From: Corythucha ciliata
Taxonomy: Eukaryota > Arthropoda > Insecta > Hemiptera > Tingidae
Direction of reading: 5' to 3'
DNA length: 64,000 nt
NCBI GenBank assembly: GCA_038030265.1
Contig: CM075941.1
Location: forward strand, 13,454,001-13,518,000
Part shown: positions 43,639 through 55,500 of the stretch, piece after piece
How the letters are laid out: each line of letters begins with the position of its first letter
Numbering within the stretch: the first letter of the stretch is position 1
Program-made: the position numbers and the translations under genes
The notes under the pieces: model-generated
Told to the model about the DNA's origin: nothing
Database searches by the model: none
What the model saw: only the letters and a program-made list of their open reading frames with translations

Positions 43639-46600
43639 ATGCTACCCATTAAAAACTCGATGGCCGCATGCCCGCCGATCCTAAACAACGCGATTCTAGG
43701 CACGGGGCTTAAACGTGGGTCTTCCATTCAATTCACAACAACGTCAATCAAGGTAAATAACAATATTGCAAATGATGACGATGCCAAACCACTATCCGCA
43801 TCCCGTTCCCGTCCCCGTATGGGTCAATCCTCGTTTCAACGCCCCTCCTCAATTCGAAGTATTTCGACGAGTGAAACTGCCGCCAGTTTTCTGTCTCGAA
43901 TGCGAACGGCGAAGAACAAAGTTGATATGGCCCTGTTTCAGTTAAAAGGTGTTCCAAATTATTTGATTAGACCCTCGATCAAAAAACGTCCCAAGACGAT
44001 TGGAGGTACGATCGGTCAGATATTGTGTCCCAAGCCTGACAAAAGCAATTCGTTGAATCTCGAGGAAATTTTAGACGATCGTTGGCAGAAAAAAAATCTC
44101 GGCTATGCTCTCAAGTGTCAGATTGTGGAGGACGACCCCGGTGTTCCGGCCGTCATGTTTAGAGATTGCTCCCGGCCCACGTTTTCCTGTCTGCTCGAAG
44201 AGGCAAGCCTTCCTCCTATCTTTATTGAGGAGGGGGTTGAAAAGCCGAAACTGTGTCCAGAGGTTCGGGCTGAGGTGAAGGCGATGGTTTCAGATGCCGT
44301 TGCTTCGGTCAAATCGTCATATTCAGAGAAATGGGATGTCAGTCAAGAGGTAGAAGATTTGGTGGAGTCTAAAACCTTGGGATTTCAGTTGGCTCAAAAT
44401 TCCGACTGTGAAAACTGGCCCGTGTTAAGCGTTGAAGAATTTTCTGTTGGTGACTTGCCGTTGTTCGATCGTGCTACAGTAGGTGAAGACCCCATCAAGC
44501 CTGAGCAAAGGTTAGATGGTGATGAACTCAATTCAGTAGCAAAAACCGTTGAATCTATTCAGACGGTGTCTAAAGGTTCATTTGAATCTGAGCCACGAGT
44601 AGAAGAATTGAAAAACGAAATTGATGCCCCCGTGGTGATGGCTGGAAGCCCAGATGCTGTTAAAGAGGTAGCTTTACCAGAGCTGAAAGTGATTCCGCCT
44701 GTGGTTACCGAGGATGCACTTTCCGAAAATTGGTCTGAAGGTTCATTTGGAGCTGAGTCACGACTAGAAGAATTGAAAAACGAAATAAATGCCCCCCTGA
44801 TGACGGCAGGACGCCCAGATGCTGTAAAAGAGGAAGGTTTACCCGAGCTAGAAGCGATCCCGCCTGTGGTTATCAAGGATGCACTTTATGAAAATTGGTC
44901 TGAAGGTTCATTTGGAGCTGAGTCACGACTAGAAGAATTGAAAAACGAAATAAATGCCCCCGTGGTGACGGCAGGACGCCCAGATGCTGTCAAAGAGGAA
45001 GCTTTACCCGAGCTAGAAGCGATCCCGCCTGTGGTTATCGAGGATGCACTTCCTGAAAATTGGTCTGAACCATTTGGATCTGAGTCACGACTAGAAGAAT
45101 TGAAAAACGAAATAAATGCCCCGCTGATGACGGCAGGACGCCCAGATGCTGTCAAAGAGGTAGCTTTGCCAGAGCTGGAAGCGATCCCGCCTGTGGTTAT
45201 CGAGGATGCACTTTATGAAAATTGGTCTGAAGGTTCATTTGGAGCTGAGTCACGACTAGAAGAATTGAAAAACGAAATAAATGCCCGCCTGGTGACGGCA
45301 GGACGCCCAGATACTGTCAAAGAGGAAGCTTTACCCGAGCTAGAAGCGATCCCGCCTGTGGTTATCGAGGATGCATTTCCTGAAAATTGGTCTGAACCAT
45401 TTGGATCTGAGTCACGACTAGAAGAATTGAAAAACGAAATAAATGCCCCGCTGATGACGTCAGGACGCCCAGATGCTGTCAAAGAGGTAGCTTTGCCAGA
45501 GCTGGAAGCGATCCCGCCTGTGGTTATCGAGGATCCACTTTCTGAAAATTGGGCGGATGCCATCGTCGGCTTCTCACCGCGCGAAATCGTCTGGAAAAAT
45601 ATCGACCCGATAGATTCTTACAAAGTGGTTGAAGAATCACGCGTTGAACATCAACAAGTCATCACGACCAAAGTTAAACCGCGCCCTAAAATTGTTGTAT
45701 CGGAAAGTTCGAAGACTACGGAACATATTACTGAAGTTCCGTGTGATAGATCGCCTGTAACGCGGCCTCGTAGCGTTTTAGACATTATAGACCCTGCCAA
45801 TCGAACTGGTGTCTACATCCAAACTGAACTGTACATAACGAATCACATCCTGGACGAGCTTAAAAAGAAAAAATCCCCTGAAAAAGAGAAAACGCCAGTT
45901 GTTCCGAAAGCAGAAGCCATCTCTCTGTACGAGGACAACTCGCATTTAATTGAACGCCAGAAAGAAACCCTGTCCCCAGAAGCCTTGACCCTGCCTCTAG
46001 AAAAGCTATCGGAAGTAATGAGCCTTGTTCCACTAAAACATATCAACTCTTCCCCTCCTATCCATCCCAAGCCAGTAAAAGGTTCAATGAACTTTTCAAA
46101 AGACTCGCGTGTCCCTCCAACCCACAGAAAATCCCCCAGCGTCGATGTTAACGTCGAAACAGTCATAAAATGTTTCAGCGATCGAGCACATTCTCAGCTT
46201 AGTGTCACCGAATACCAGAAATATGTGGACAGTCGTCTCCCGTACCCATTTTGTACTGAATCTAACCTGCAGATTACAGGTTCAAACGAGGCTTTAAACA
46301 ATGGAATTAAGGCTGTTGAAACGGCCAAAGCAAAACTTGTCACTTTGGGAAAAGTGAATGAAACCAACTCGAACATTCGTGGCAATGTTCATTTGAATCA
46401 CATGCTGAGTGACATTAAGGAGCCAGTCAAAGGCAGTAAGTCAACCACGAAGAAGAAGAAAACAACCAAAACAGTCCCGATTCAATCGGTCAACCTGTCT
46501 AAAACTCCGCATAACAATACCGAGCTCTCCCCTCAAATTCTTCAAGCTAAAATTAAACAGGTCCTCGAAGCGAATCCACCGAAAAAGCTAGCAAGCCAAC

Positions 46601-49600
46601 GCGATGACCTGAGCGCTTTTCACGAGGATAATATTCAAGTCCTAAGTTCGCGAATGATTCAGAAAATGTTCGGTAGTGACGTTGGGAAAGTCAAACCGAA
46701 GTCGAAATTCGTCATGAAACCGCCTAAATCGTCGCCTGTTCCGTTCAAAAGTTTCCCTAAAAAGGTGACCAAGGAAGAGACGTGCGTTTCGGAAAAATGG
46801 GAGGTGAGAGACGTTAAAGAGGACGTGATTGAGTTGTTATCAGGAGGGAAGAAAAAAGTTGTCAATTTAGTCGAGTCGGACAGGAGTGGGGACGTGGCTC
46901 TAATGGATGCTGAAACAAATGGGTCGCTGAATAAACGGGATAAACAAATCTTGCGCAATATCATCCGTGACAGACTGAAACGTGCATTGCGTCAAACAAA
47001 ACAAGAAGCTGATCACAGGGAAAAAATTGTTAAATCTGAAACTAAGCCGCTTGCTGGTAAATTCGTTGCGCCCAAAATGAGCGAAAAAGAAGCCGACTCC
47101 TCTTCAAAAAGTACGGCTACTTTGAATCCGCCAAATCCTGCGACTGGTAGTGCGCTGGCGTTGACATCCCGGGTTAAGACTCGAGACTCATACCAAAAAC
47201 CAAGCTCCGCCCCACCAGCTCCAGAGTCCAGCAAACCATTAACTTCGGAAGAAAAGAAACAGCCCGCTAGTACGTCAGCAGCGGCCGTCATGTCTAACTC
47301 GGCGGAGACTTCTATACCTAACGATAATGATGGCGCGGTGCATGAAAGTGAAATCATCATAATAAAAAATGATAACCCCGCGGCCAAACCTGTGCCCAAG
47401 CCATCCACACGAGAAATTATTTACATAATAAACGATGCAAACAGACGGCAGGAACCACCCAAGACGCCGGTCGACTCCGGGAAAAAGATTGGAGAGCCTT
47501 CACTTGAGAAATCTCAGCCAGAATCCCTAGACTCTAAAAAACCTCGAGTCGTCGTCAAATCCCAGAAATTTAAACCGTCGTCTAAGAACCCGGTTTCCTC
47601 CCCTGTCCCAGTTGTTAACCGTTCAGAAGTAAAAGCGAAAGATACGATCCTCGAAAAAGGCTCAACCGACAAGGAAAAGTCCAAGAATGTGATTGACGTC
47701 ATCAAAGAGACGTCAACAGGTGAATCGTCCATTGGACGTGTCACGGATCTCGGCTCGCTCGTGCCGCCAGCGAACAAGACTAAGATCGAACCGACTGAAA
47801 AGGTCGAAGACTCTGAGCCGAATAAAAATTTCACGCCCGCCGGCATGTTTATGGGCCTGCCGCGTCGTAAACTTCGTCCTTTGACTCCTCCCGTGCCAGT
47901 CCCTCCTTCCGATCCGTTGAAATCGTCAGAAGACAAAAGTCAAACGAAGCCAGAAGAATCGAAAGTGTCTTCTGTTCAGGATCAGCCGCGGGCACGTGCA
48001 CTGTCCGCAGTCTCTTCCATCCAGAAAATCACCAACTTCCCGCTAGTCAACGCTGCGAAGAGTCTAAATCTCGCTCGAGAGGCGGAAGCTAATGTCCTTT
48101 CAATTAACTTTTATAAAGACCCCGAGCTTAGATTGAAATTGGCCTCGGTCCCGAGCGTTACGAAAGTGTTGAACGCTACGATGTCCGAGAAATCCAAGTT
48201 AGCTCTCTTGAAATGGCGGAAGAACAAGATCGCTGAAATAGGTGAAGAGGGATTTCTCAAATACTACGCAGGTGATTTTTTTTGTTTGATTTATTTTGGC
48301 CGGGCTCGACCAACTCGGTTTAAAGTCTCGTTTAGCTTGAACTAGGCAGAAGTTCCTAAAACTCAATAATTTAATTTTATTTTCTCAACGAAATTACTTG
48401 AAATCTCAGCAACGCTTAAACGGACTTCGTCGACCCGGCCGTTAGTAGTTTAACGCTTACACGTAATATGACTGTTTTTCGATTCTGAAGTCGAGCAAAT
48501 GCCCCTGGTAGTTGAAAATTCGCCCCGAAAACATTGTACTGTTCATCCCTTGTCCCAGAATTGAAACCATGATTGAGGCTGAATTCAAATTACGCGAATT
48601 TCTTGTTTCAGTCGTTCCATTTCAGCATGTCATCAGACTTGTTTTCTAGGTGAGAGAAAGGCTTCCGTTGCTCGGAAGTTTGGTACGCTCATCTCAATCG
48701 CCGAAAATAATTTTGTCTCCCCCCCCCCCACTTGGGAGCTCAACCGATTCTTCTTCTTCTTCGTGTTTTATTGTTCTCGTTGCTTCGGACTTGATGGGCG
48801 GTGGGATGGGTGGGCCAGTTTCATCTGCAGTTGGACCGCCGTACAAAAAGGATAGGCAGAAGCACGCACGACACGCTAGTGTTATGCGTGTATTGGCCTA
48901 TCTTTTTAGATTTCCCCGGTGGAGTCCGTACTGTCAAGTAGCCACGCCTCCTCCCAGCGGTCTTGCACGTTTTTTTCAGCACATTTTGGGCTCTTCCCAG
49001 TCGAAAATCTTTGGACATTCGAACAATCGACGTTGGTTGTTTAATAAATTCGGAAAAATGATTTTGACTGGAGAGCCTAGAATGTGCAGAAAAACGCACT
49101 AGCCCCACCCGTCCCTATTTATATCTTGAAATTTACTCTCTTTCACTCTTCCTCATTTACGGAAGCAACAATCCACGTTTTCCTCGCTGTCTCTTTCTCT
49201 TTCCCTTTATCGAGCTTGTCGGCATCTTATCAGCGCTCCTCGATGGTGTAATGGATACAATGCTCGCTTCGCAACCCCGCGGGCCTGGGTTCGAATCCAG
49301 CCATTGCCCATTACACTATAAGGCTGCGGCGAGCTGTGACACGGCGCACTCGGCTTCGTGTGGGCGTTCCCGGCGATGTGCGTACAACAAACCGCGCACC
49401 GACCGAAACGCCCGCGTAGTACGGGTGTGAAGTGCACAGTTAGATCTGGGTATGGCGTAGGAGCCCAAGGGAGGCTTAGGCGCCTGCCGGGTTCAAAGCC
49501 CGGCGCCCCCCGAAAATCGAGCTTGTCGGTAGCTTATCGGTGAGCCTCCAGCCTGAGCCTACTTGGCACCGTTGAGCCTTTGTCCGCCCCGTCTCTCGAT

Positions 49601-50367
49601 CCCATGTCGTTACTTCCTCCTCCTCTTTCGGTTGTTGTAGGCAGCAAGAGGGTGATATTTATTTCTTTTCCATTCAGTCTCGAAGAAGATAAAGCGCACT
49701 GCTCAATCGTTCGTTCGCACTCTTGTTACATTTCCAGAACAATTACAAAAGGGAACTGATTTCCACGCGGCCGTTCAACGGTACCTGTTGGCAAAATGCG
49801 TCGAGAAGAAGGACTCGTTGGATGATGTCGCCGACGTTGAAACGAATCTACCACTGAAAAGTATCGCTGACGTTCTTAAAAACATTCGGGACGTTCGCGT
49901 GTTGGAAAGCCACGTCGTTCACTCGAAGTTACAGTATCGCGGCGTTATAGATTGCGTGGCGAAATATCGGTAAATCGAGTGATTTAAAGTTTAATGCAAT
50001 TCACTGATTTCTTAAATTTCTTATAGCGATAAACCGGTGGTTATTGAATGGAAACGATCCGATAAACCGAAACCTACGGTCAAGCACACTTATGACGCTC
50101 CTGTCCAATTAAGCGCTTACATCGGTGCCATGAATTTCGATGATAACTACGAAATTCCGGTACACTCCAATCTTTACGACCCCGTAAATGACGTTTTTAA
50201 ACCTTCCTTCGCTATAGGTTACTGGTGGCTTGGTCGTTATAGCGTACAGCGATGGCTCTCCCGCTGATATTTACCAACTACCCTTGACAGAATGCCAGAA
50301 ATACTGGAAGATGTGGCTTGCAAGGCTAAAAGACTACCTCACAACCAAATCAGAAGTGGCTGATTAG
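43639..50367 (+). CDS. MGME1: MGME1-type mitochondrial exonuclease with giant N-terminal extension
   Basis: PD-(D/E)XK nuclease that trims single-stranded ends during mtDNA replication. Exons are 43639-48271, 49738-49969, 50027-50159 and 50218-50367, all GT-AG and in phase, giving 1,715 residues. Only the last ~235 look like MGME1: SVTKVLNATMSEKSKLALLK, EEGFLKYY, KGTDFHAAVQRYL, then the catalytic D1616 (GVIDCVAKYR) and E1629-W-K1631 (VVIEWKRSDKPKP), then QLSAYIGAMNFD and VIAYSDGSPAD. Mammalian MGME1 is about 344 residues and has D-W-K here, so E is a conservative change. Exon 1 supplies a 1,480-residue extension: an acid-free N-terminus, six 54/55-residue repeats at ~314-640, and a Lys/Ser/Pro-rich disordered stretch with a basic helix (RNIIRDRLKRALRQTKQ). 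A fusion of two genes or read-through annotation of a separate upstream gene are the alternatives. Confidence 0.9.
44578..45555 (+). repeat. Six in-frame 162/165-bp repeats in MGME1 exon 1
   Basis: Each unit encodes 54 or 55 residues with the core SRLEELKNEINAPLMTAGRP, then DAVKEEALPELEAIPPVVIE and DALPENWSE. Units start either SEGSFGAE (long) or SEPFGSE (short), and long and short units alternate in the second half. Nucleotide identity between central copies is very high, so amplification is recent. Confidence 0.93.
49232..49515 (+). mobile_element. tRNA-derived SINE in MGME1 intron 1
   Basis: Full-length copy of the SINE at 35885-36179, with the same box A, box B and 3' T-arm-like hairpin. 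It is flanked by a ~23-bp target duplication beginning ATCGAGCTTGTCGG (49209-49231 and 49516-49538, two mismatches), which fixes both ends and shows LINE-type insertion. The A-rich tail is very short here. Confidence 0.93.
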
Positions 50368-50439
50368 TATGTCGACTCTCCCCAACATCCGTTCACGTCA
50401 ATCAGTTTATGTTATTACCATCAATGATGTTCTAGTCCA

Positions 50440-50445
50440 AATAAA
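50440..50445 (+). terminator. Poly(A) signal AATAAA of MGME1
   Basis: AATAAA occurs 72 bp after the MGME1 stop codon, followed by a T-rich stretch. Confidence 0.65.
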
Positions 50446-52522
50446 AATACTTTTTTCTTTATGAAACAACAGATTCTTTTATTTTCATCGTTATTATTAC
50501 TGTCTGGGAGTAGAAAAGACAATATGCAACAGTGAAGACTATTATGCAAAGATCACAGCAATAAATTTTACAAACTCATACAAATTTCACATCTTTATTT
50601 TTGGCGGTATGTTATTTTTAACGCAACACGTTTACAGTAATTGTAATGTACTTAAGACACTTACTTTTTGCTTAAACATTAGTTATAAGTAGATTGATTT
50701 TTCTTCAGGATATTTGATATCCAAGAAATCGCTTGGAAAACGTTTGTTTCCCGGAATAAAGATGACTCGAAATTGAGCAATGCAAACACTTAGTGTGACC
50801 ATTTCTTAGTTTCTCTTTTAAACGAAACAAAATCCTTTCAGGTACTTGCTGCCCATCATGTCGAATTATGAGTATGAGATGAGCGTTATTTTTTTCGTTT
50901 TTGTCAACCCTGATGAGTATATTAAGGTTCACAAAATTTCTCCTATTTCTATCAGAGTGGCTGGTCAGTGTCGGTGGTGGTTGGGGGGGGGGTATTCATT
51001 CTATTGCGTGGGGGTGGGTTGTGGGGGATGTTTGCATTACTCTCGCCAATCGTTATTAGTTTTCTTTTTTTCGTACGAGTATCTTAACGTAAACATACAT
51101 TCCTATATAAATTTTTATAGGGTTACAACAAAAGGAACCATACATTTTTTGATTATAAATAAAACATTTTCAATTTAACAAACAGGTACAATAAAGCTGA
51201 ACAACCACTCTTTTCTTTAAATATTTAAAACAATAACACGATTCAATTATTAATAAATAGCCAAATAACTTGAAAAGAAAGACGATTGCTTTTAACGGGA
51301 TGCTGACGCTGTAATCGGCAATTAGTTCAATGCTTGTTTTTACAATCAATGGCTATGCCTGTCTAATGACATGGCACGCGGGGCCTTATTTTGACAAAAA
51401 TTGATCGAAAAGGCTCCAGTTGTACGCTGAACTGGCTGCAAACTTGTTTTCAAATTGTTAAATACACACAAAACGAATTTAATTTTGATCATAGCCCCAG
51501 CGACCCATTTAACGGAAGCTTTTGTAGTAAACGAACAATTTCTTTCTGCGTAAGAATGTTCATTTAATTTCTGGGTGAGGTGAAAAACTATTCCCCCTCA
51601 CCCTCGGCTCTTCTTTTGATCAAGTTTTACGACCCCTTGGGACGATACCGTGTCGTACTGAAACCGTTCTCTTCTCTTATGAAATAAGGGTAATAGAGGC
51701 TTCCATGCTGATGACCAATTGGGAGTTGAAAATCGACGTAAAATTAGAATTAAAGAATATAAAACGCTGCAGACCCTTCCTATTCTTTTTGATTGGCTTT
51801 TCACGGAGAACTACATCGATGAACATAACGATTAGAAATATTTTCTTGTTATTAATATTCCAACAATATGAGTAAATAAATAGGCACACTCACATTTTTT
51901 TGTCTTACATATTGGCAAGTTGTTGTTTTATAGTGCGTCAACTTTCTGATGGTTAAGGAATTTTCTAACAAAATGCTCTCAAGCGGATTTTTTTTCCATT
52001 AAACTAATCTCAGCTCCATAACAGGAAATGTAAACGAAAATGCTCCATCATTGTGACATCAATATACTTCACGTTATAAAACGGGATAGGTAAAGAAAAG
52101 TCGCGGGAAGGTGTGAGTGGAGGGGGCGTTAGTCATCAGAAAGTTGATTCGCTATAGCTTATATTACCACTATACACTTAATAGCATAACACAAAAAAAG
52201 ATCCCTCTTAACATAAATTATCGTAGCCAGAATAATTTTTTTTTCTCGCATGGTCAATTATTTACAGCTCTGACTTTACCTTGTTTTACGTTATGTTTAA
52301 AAATATTCTTTTTTATACATTGAAATTTTGAAGCAATTTGATTGGTTGCTTGCCTCTTTATAAAACTGAGTTAAATGCAAAGTGTTTTCCTGGATTTCAG
52401 CCATTTTTAAAAAAATGTGTCGAAATTGAGTATATTGTGCGCCTGAGTTTAGCTCTAATTTTGTTTCTTCTTCTTTTTTCAAGGGCAGTTTATTTGAAGA
52501 AGAAAAAAATTAATTAATTAAA
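50446..52522. other. AT-rich gap between convergent genes
   Basis: This lies between the 3' ends of MGME1 (+) and the Rap-GAP/BTB gene (-). It is strongly AT-rich with short random open frames only. No repeat array or RNA gene is recognised. A G-run of eight lies near 50987. Confidence 0.5.
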
Positions 52523-55500
52523 TTAAATACCGTAGTCGAAAGAATCCCACTCGCTGAATCTCGAGTCTTGTTTCTGTAGACGTTTCTGGCATGCTTCCAA
52601 GTAACTATCTTGGATTTTATACATGCCCGAATTGGCTTGGAATAACAGCGTCTCGAGGATTCGCTCGTTTTTGATAGCTTTACTCGGTAGAACCACCTGT
52701 AACAAGAACCCATTGTGGTGATCTGGCAGGAATGATCATCCCACCCAGCCACGGCCCCGATTGCCCAATTTTTACGTTTAATGGATGCGTACCTTTATTA
52801 ATTCCTGAGGCGATATCCTGTACAGCTTCAAGTCCCTAGCCAGACGCTCCATGATACATTTAAATTCTAATTTGGCGTCCAATTTACTGGAAGTCTTCGT
52901 TTTGATTTTATGCTTGGCCCAGTTGAGCATCGCTTCGAATTTCCTTACTTCGGCTATCTCCAAATTTCGGCACATGATCATTTGAACCATGGACTCGGAA
53001 AGCGTTAGAAACTCCGGCGTTGGAAAGAGCTTCGCGAGAAAAAAAAAATGGCGTTTTGTATAAAATGGACCACACGGGGCAAAAAAGGGGAGTACCTGAT
53101 GAGACCGTGTTTCTACAAAAGCGAGTATCATGTTGACCAATTCTGAGGCTGACGTGTACCGCCAATAGTAGTTTTCAAGGGAGCAGAGCATGCAGCAGAC
53201 GACTTCAATTCGGAGGAATTGTTTCGCGTGATGGAAGCACGCTTGTAATAGCTCAGGAAGGTCATAGTGCTCGGCGGCGCAAATGAGCCCCGGTATGTTG
53301 GCGCAGGTCAATGGACACGAGCTTGTGTGGAGATAGTCTAGGAGAATTCGAAATGTGTCCGCGTCGAATTCAATGATCGAAAACTATTCGTATAGAGTTC
53401 GGAAATTTAGAATAGTGTACACGATGTCGCTTAGTTAGTTCAGCTAACCTCGACTTGGGCAAGTTTTGTCTTGTCGACTTTTTGAACATCGGCGCAGACG
53501 CTAAGTCTGGGCACGTCAAGTTGGGACGGAATCTGTTTATCTTTGTCTTTTCCATCTTTAACGTCCTTATCTAACAAATCATGAAAACATTAGCTCGCTA
53601 CGCGTAGTAGAATTAAACTAAAGATCTACTTGAACAGTCTTGAGAAGAAGCCCATTTTTTCTTGTCATCGGCTGACAGCTGAGAGTGCTGTTTTCTTATA
53701 GAGCGGCCCCATCCAGCGGTCAGGGTGCCCAAACGGGAAAAGGCTCTCTTCACCATGGGCGAACTAGGTACACTTTTTGGTCTGCGCGAATTTTTTAATG
53801 TTTGTTTGAAATTTTAAAGAAATAAGTGGTAAAACTATCGAATTTACCTTGGTGTTTCAATATCAGGCACTTGAAGAAAATTAGAACTTTTGGGTTTCTG
53901 CGGGCTGGGTAGCGAAGGAACTGCTCGAGCGAGAAGTTCAGCAACGGGGACCTGAGGTGATCCGAACCCCGTTGAAATGCCGTACAGCATTTCTTGGAAC
54001 ACTCGACTCCGAACGCCGAGTATGGCTCTGACGCCGATGAGGCGACTCTGTTTCTGTTTGTTCTGACCCACGAGGAATACGACGTCGAATAGATTGGCAT
54101 TCGTCGTTATGTTCGGCTCTGAGTTGAGGAAAACTTTTGTAAAGTCCTTGGCAAGTTGGTCGTAGTCTTCAAAACGGTCGCGAACTGAGTCGAGAAGAGG
54201 GCTGGAGGGTCGCATGTGACCGATGGGACGCCAAGAGCCTCGCCTGAACAAAATCAGATTATTTATTTACAAAAAAAAATCCTCACGCGTATAAACTGCG
54301 AACCTATAAGGTTTAGGAATTTGCCCCGTTTCTGCGTGGTTGGCTAAATTTGCCACGATGTCCTCGAGCATTTGGCTTCTCGTTCGTTCTTGCATGCGAG
54401 CGAATTTCGGAGCCGAATAACTGGCTCGTTCCCCGTTGACGATTTTAGTCAGAAGCCATTCGCGGAACATGGGCCCTTTGTCGAAGACACTCTGTTCCCA
54501 CAGATAGGGCTTATAGGCGCCCACTTCGTCCCGAGTCACCACGGACACCTGACAGAAGCGCATCATTTTATAACAAAACCCCTCACCCTACCCTAAAAAA
54601 AAACATTGTTTGTACTTCATATCTGGTCGGTTTCCTTTTAATCTTGGGTGACGTCCTGACTAGAATGAAAGTATGAAGGAAGTGGGACTTTATGCACGCG
54701 GGCGAGAAAGCTGTGTTGTCGGCCTCAAGGAACACAACACACACAATATCATTTCCAATGTGACGCTTCCGTTGCAGCTACAAAAAACGAATAAATTAAC
54801 AGCTGAAATTGGCGGATGGCGTGAAATTAGAAGAGATGCACACCTTTTGAGGGTCGTGCCTTTCGTACGGCAAGAGCGTCGACACGTGGAACATGATTTC
54901 AATACCCCTCCAGTTCGTGTATATCGAGTATAAGCCAGTCAGATCGTGTACAGTGTCGAGACCTCCTTTGTACTTGTCGAAACCTTTCATGAATTGAAGA
55001 ATCAAAGAATCAATTAGTTTTTTAGTGAGGAAGGCGTGATGGACTAGGGGGTCTAACGTACCTTTTAACCGAACTTGTTCTCCCATTATTTGAAGGAATT
55101 CCTGAAATAAATTGCTGTTGTCGTTGTTGTCCAATATTTCCTCCTCCGAGTATTGACCCTCCTTGACGTAAATCACTCCGACTTTTAGTTCAGATTTGAT
55201 GAAAACCTGAAAATATTGATAAGGTGTTTCACACAGTGAATCGTTCGATTCAAATTTTCTGAAGATTCAAATAGGCTCACTATTCGAGGAAAAATAGACT
55301 CCCCGGCTGGGTCCGACCCCACAACCTTTGAATTACTAGTCCAACGTGCTACCAATTATGCCACGGGGACGTCCTTGGCCAGTTATTAAAACGCCACCCG
55401 AGTTACGCCGGCTCAATCCTCCCACCCAATGACCAACAAGGAATGTCCCCGTGGCGTAACTTTTTTCTTTTTGACTAGTGGTGCGAAAGTCTTGGGTTCG

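Noticed and set aside
44559..47936. Several minus-strand open frames of 80-140 residues inside MGME1 exon 1
   Set aside because: Antisense shadows of the coding strand; Ser/Thr-rich composition follows from the sense codons.
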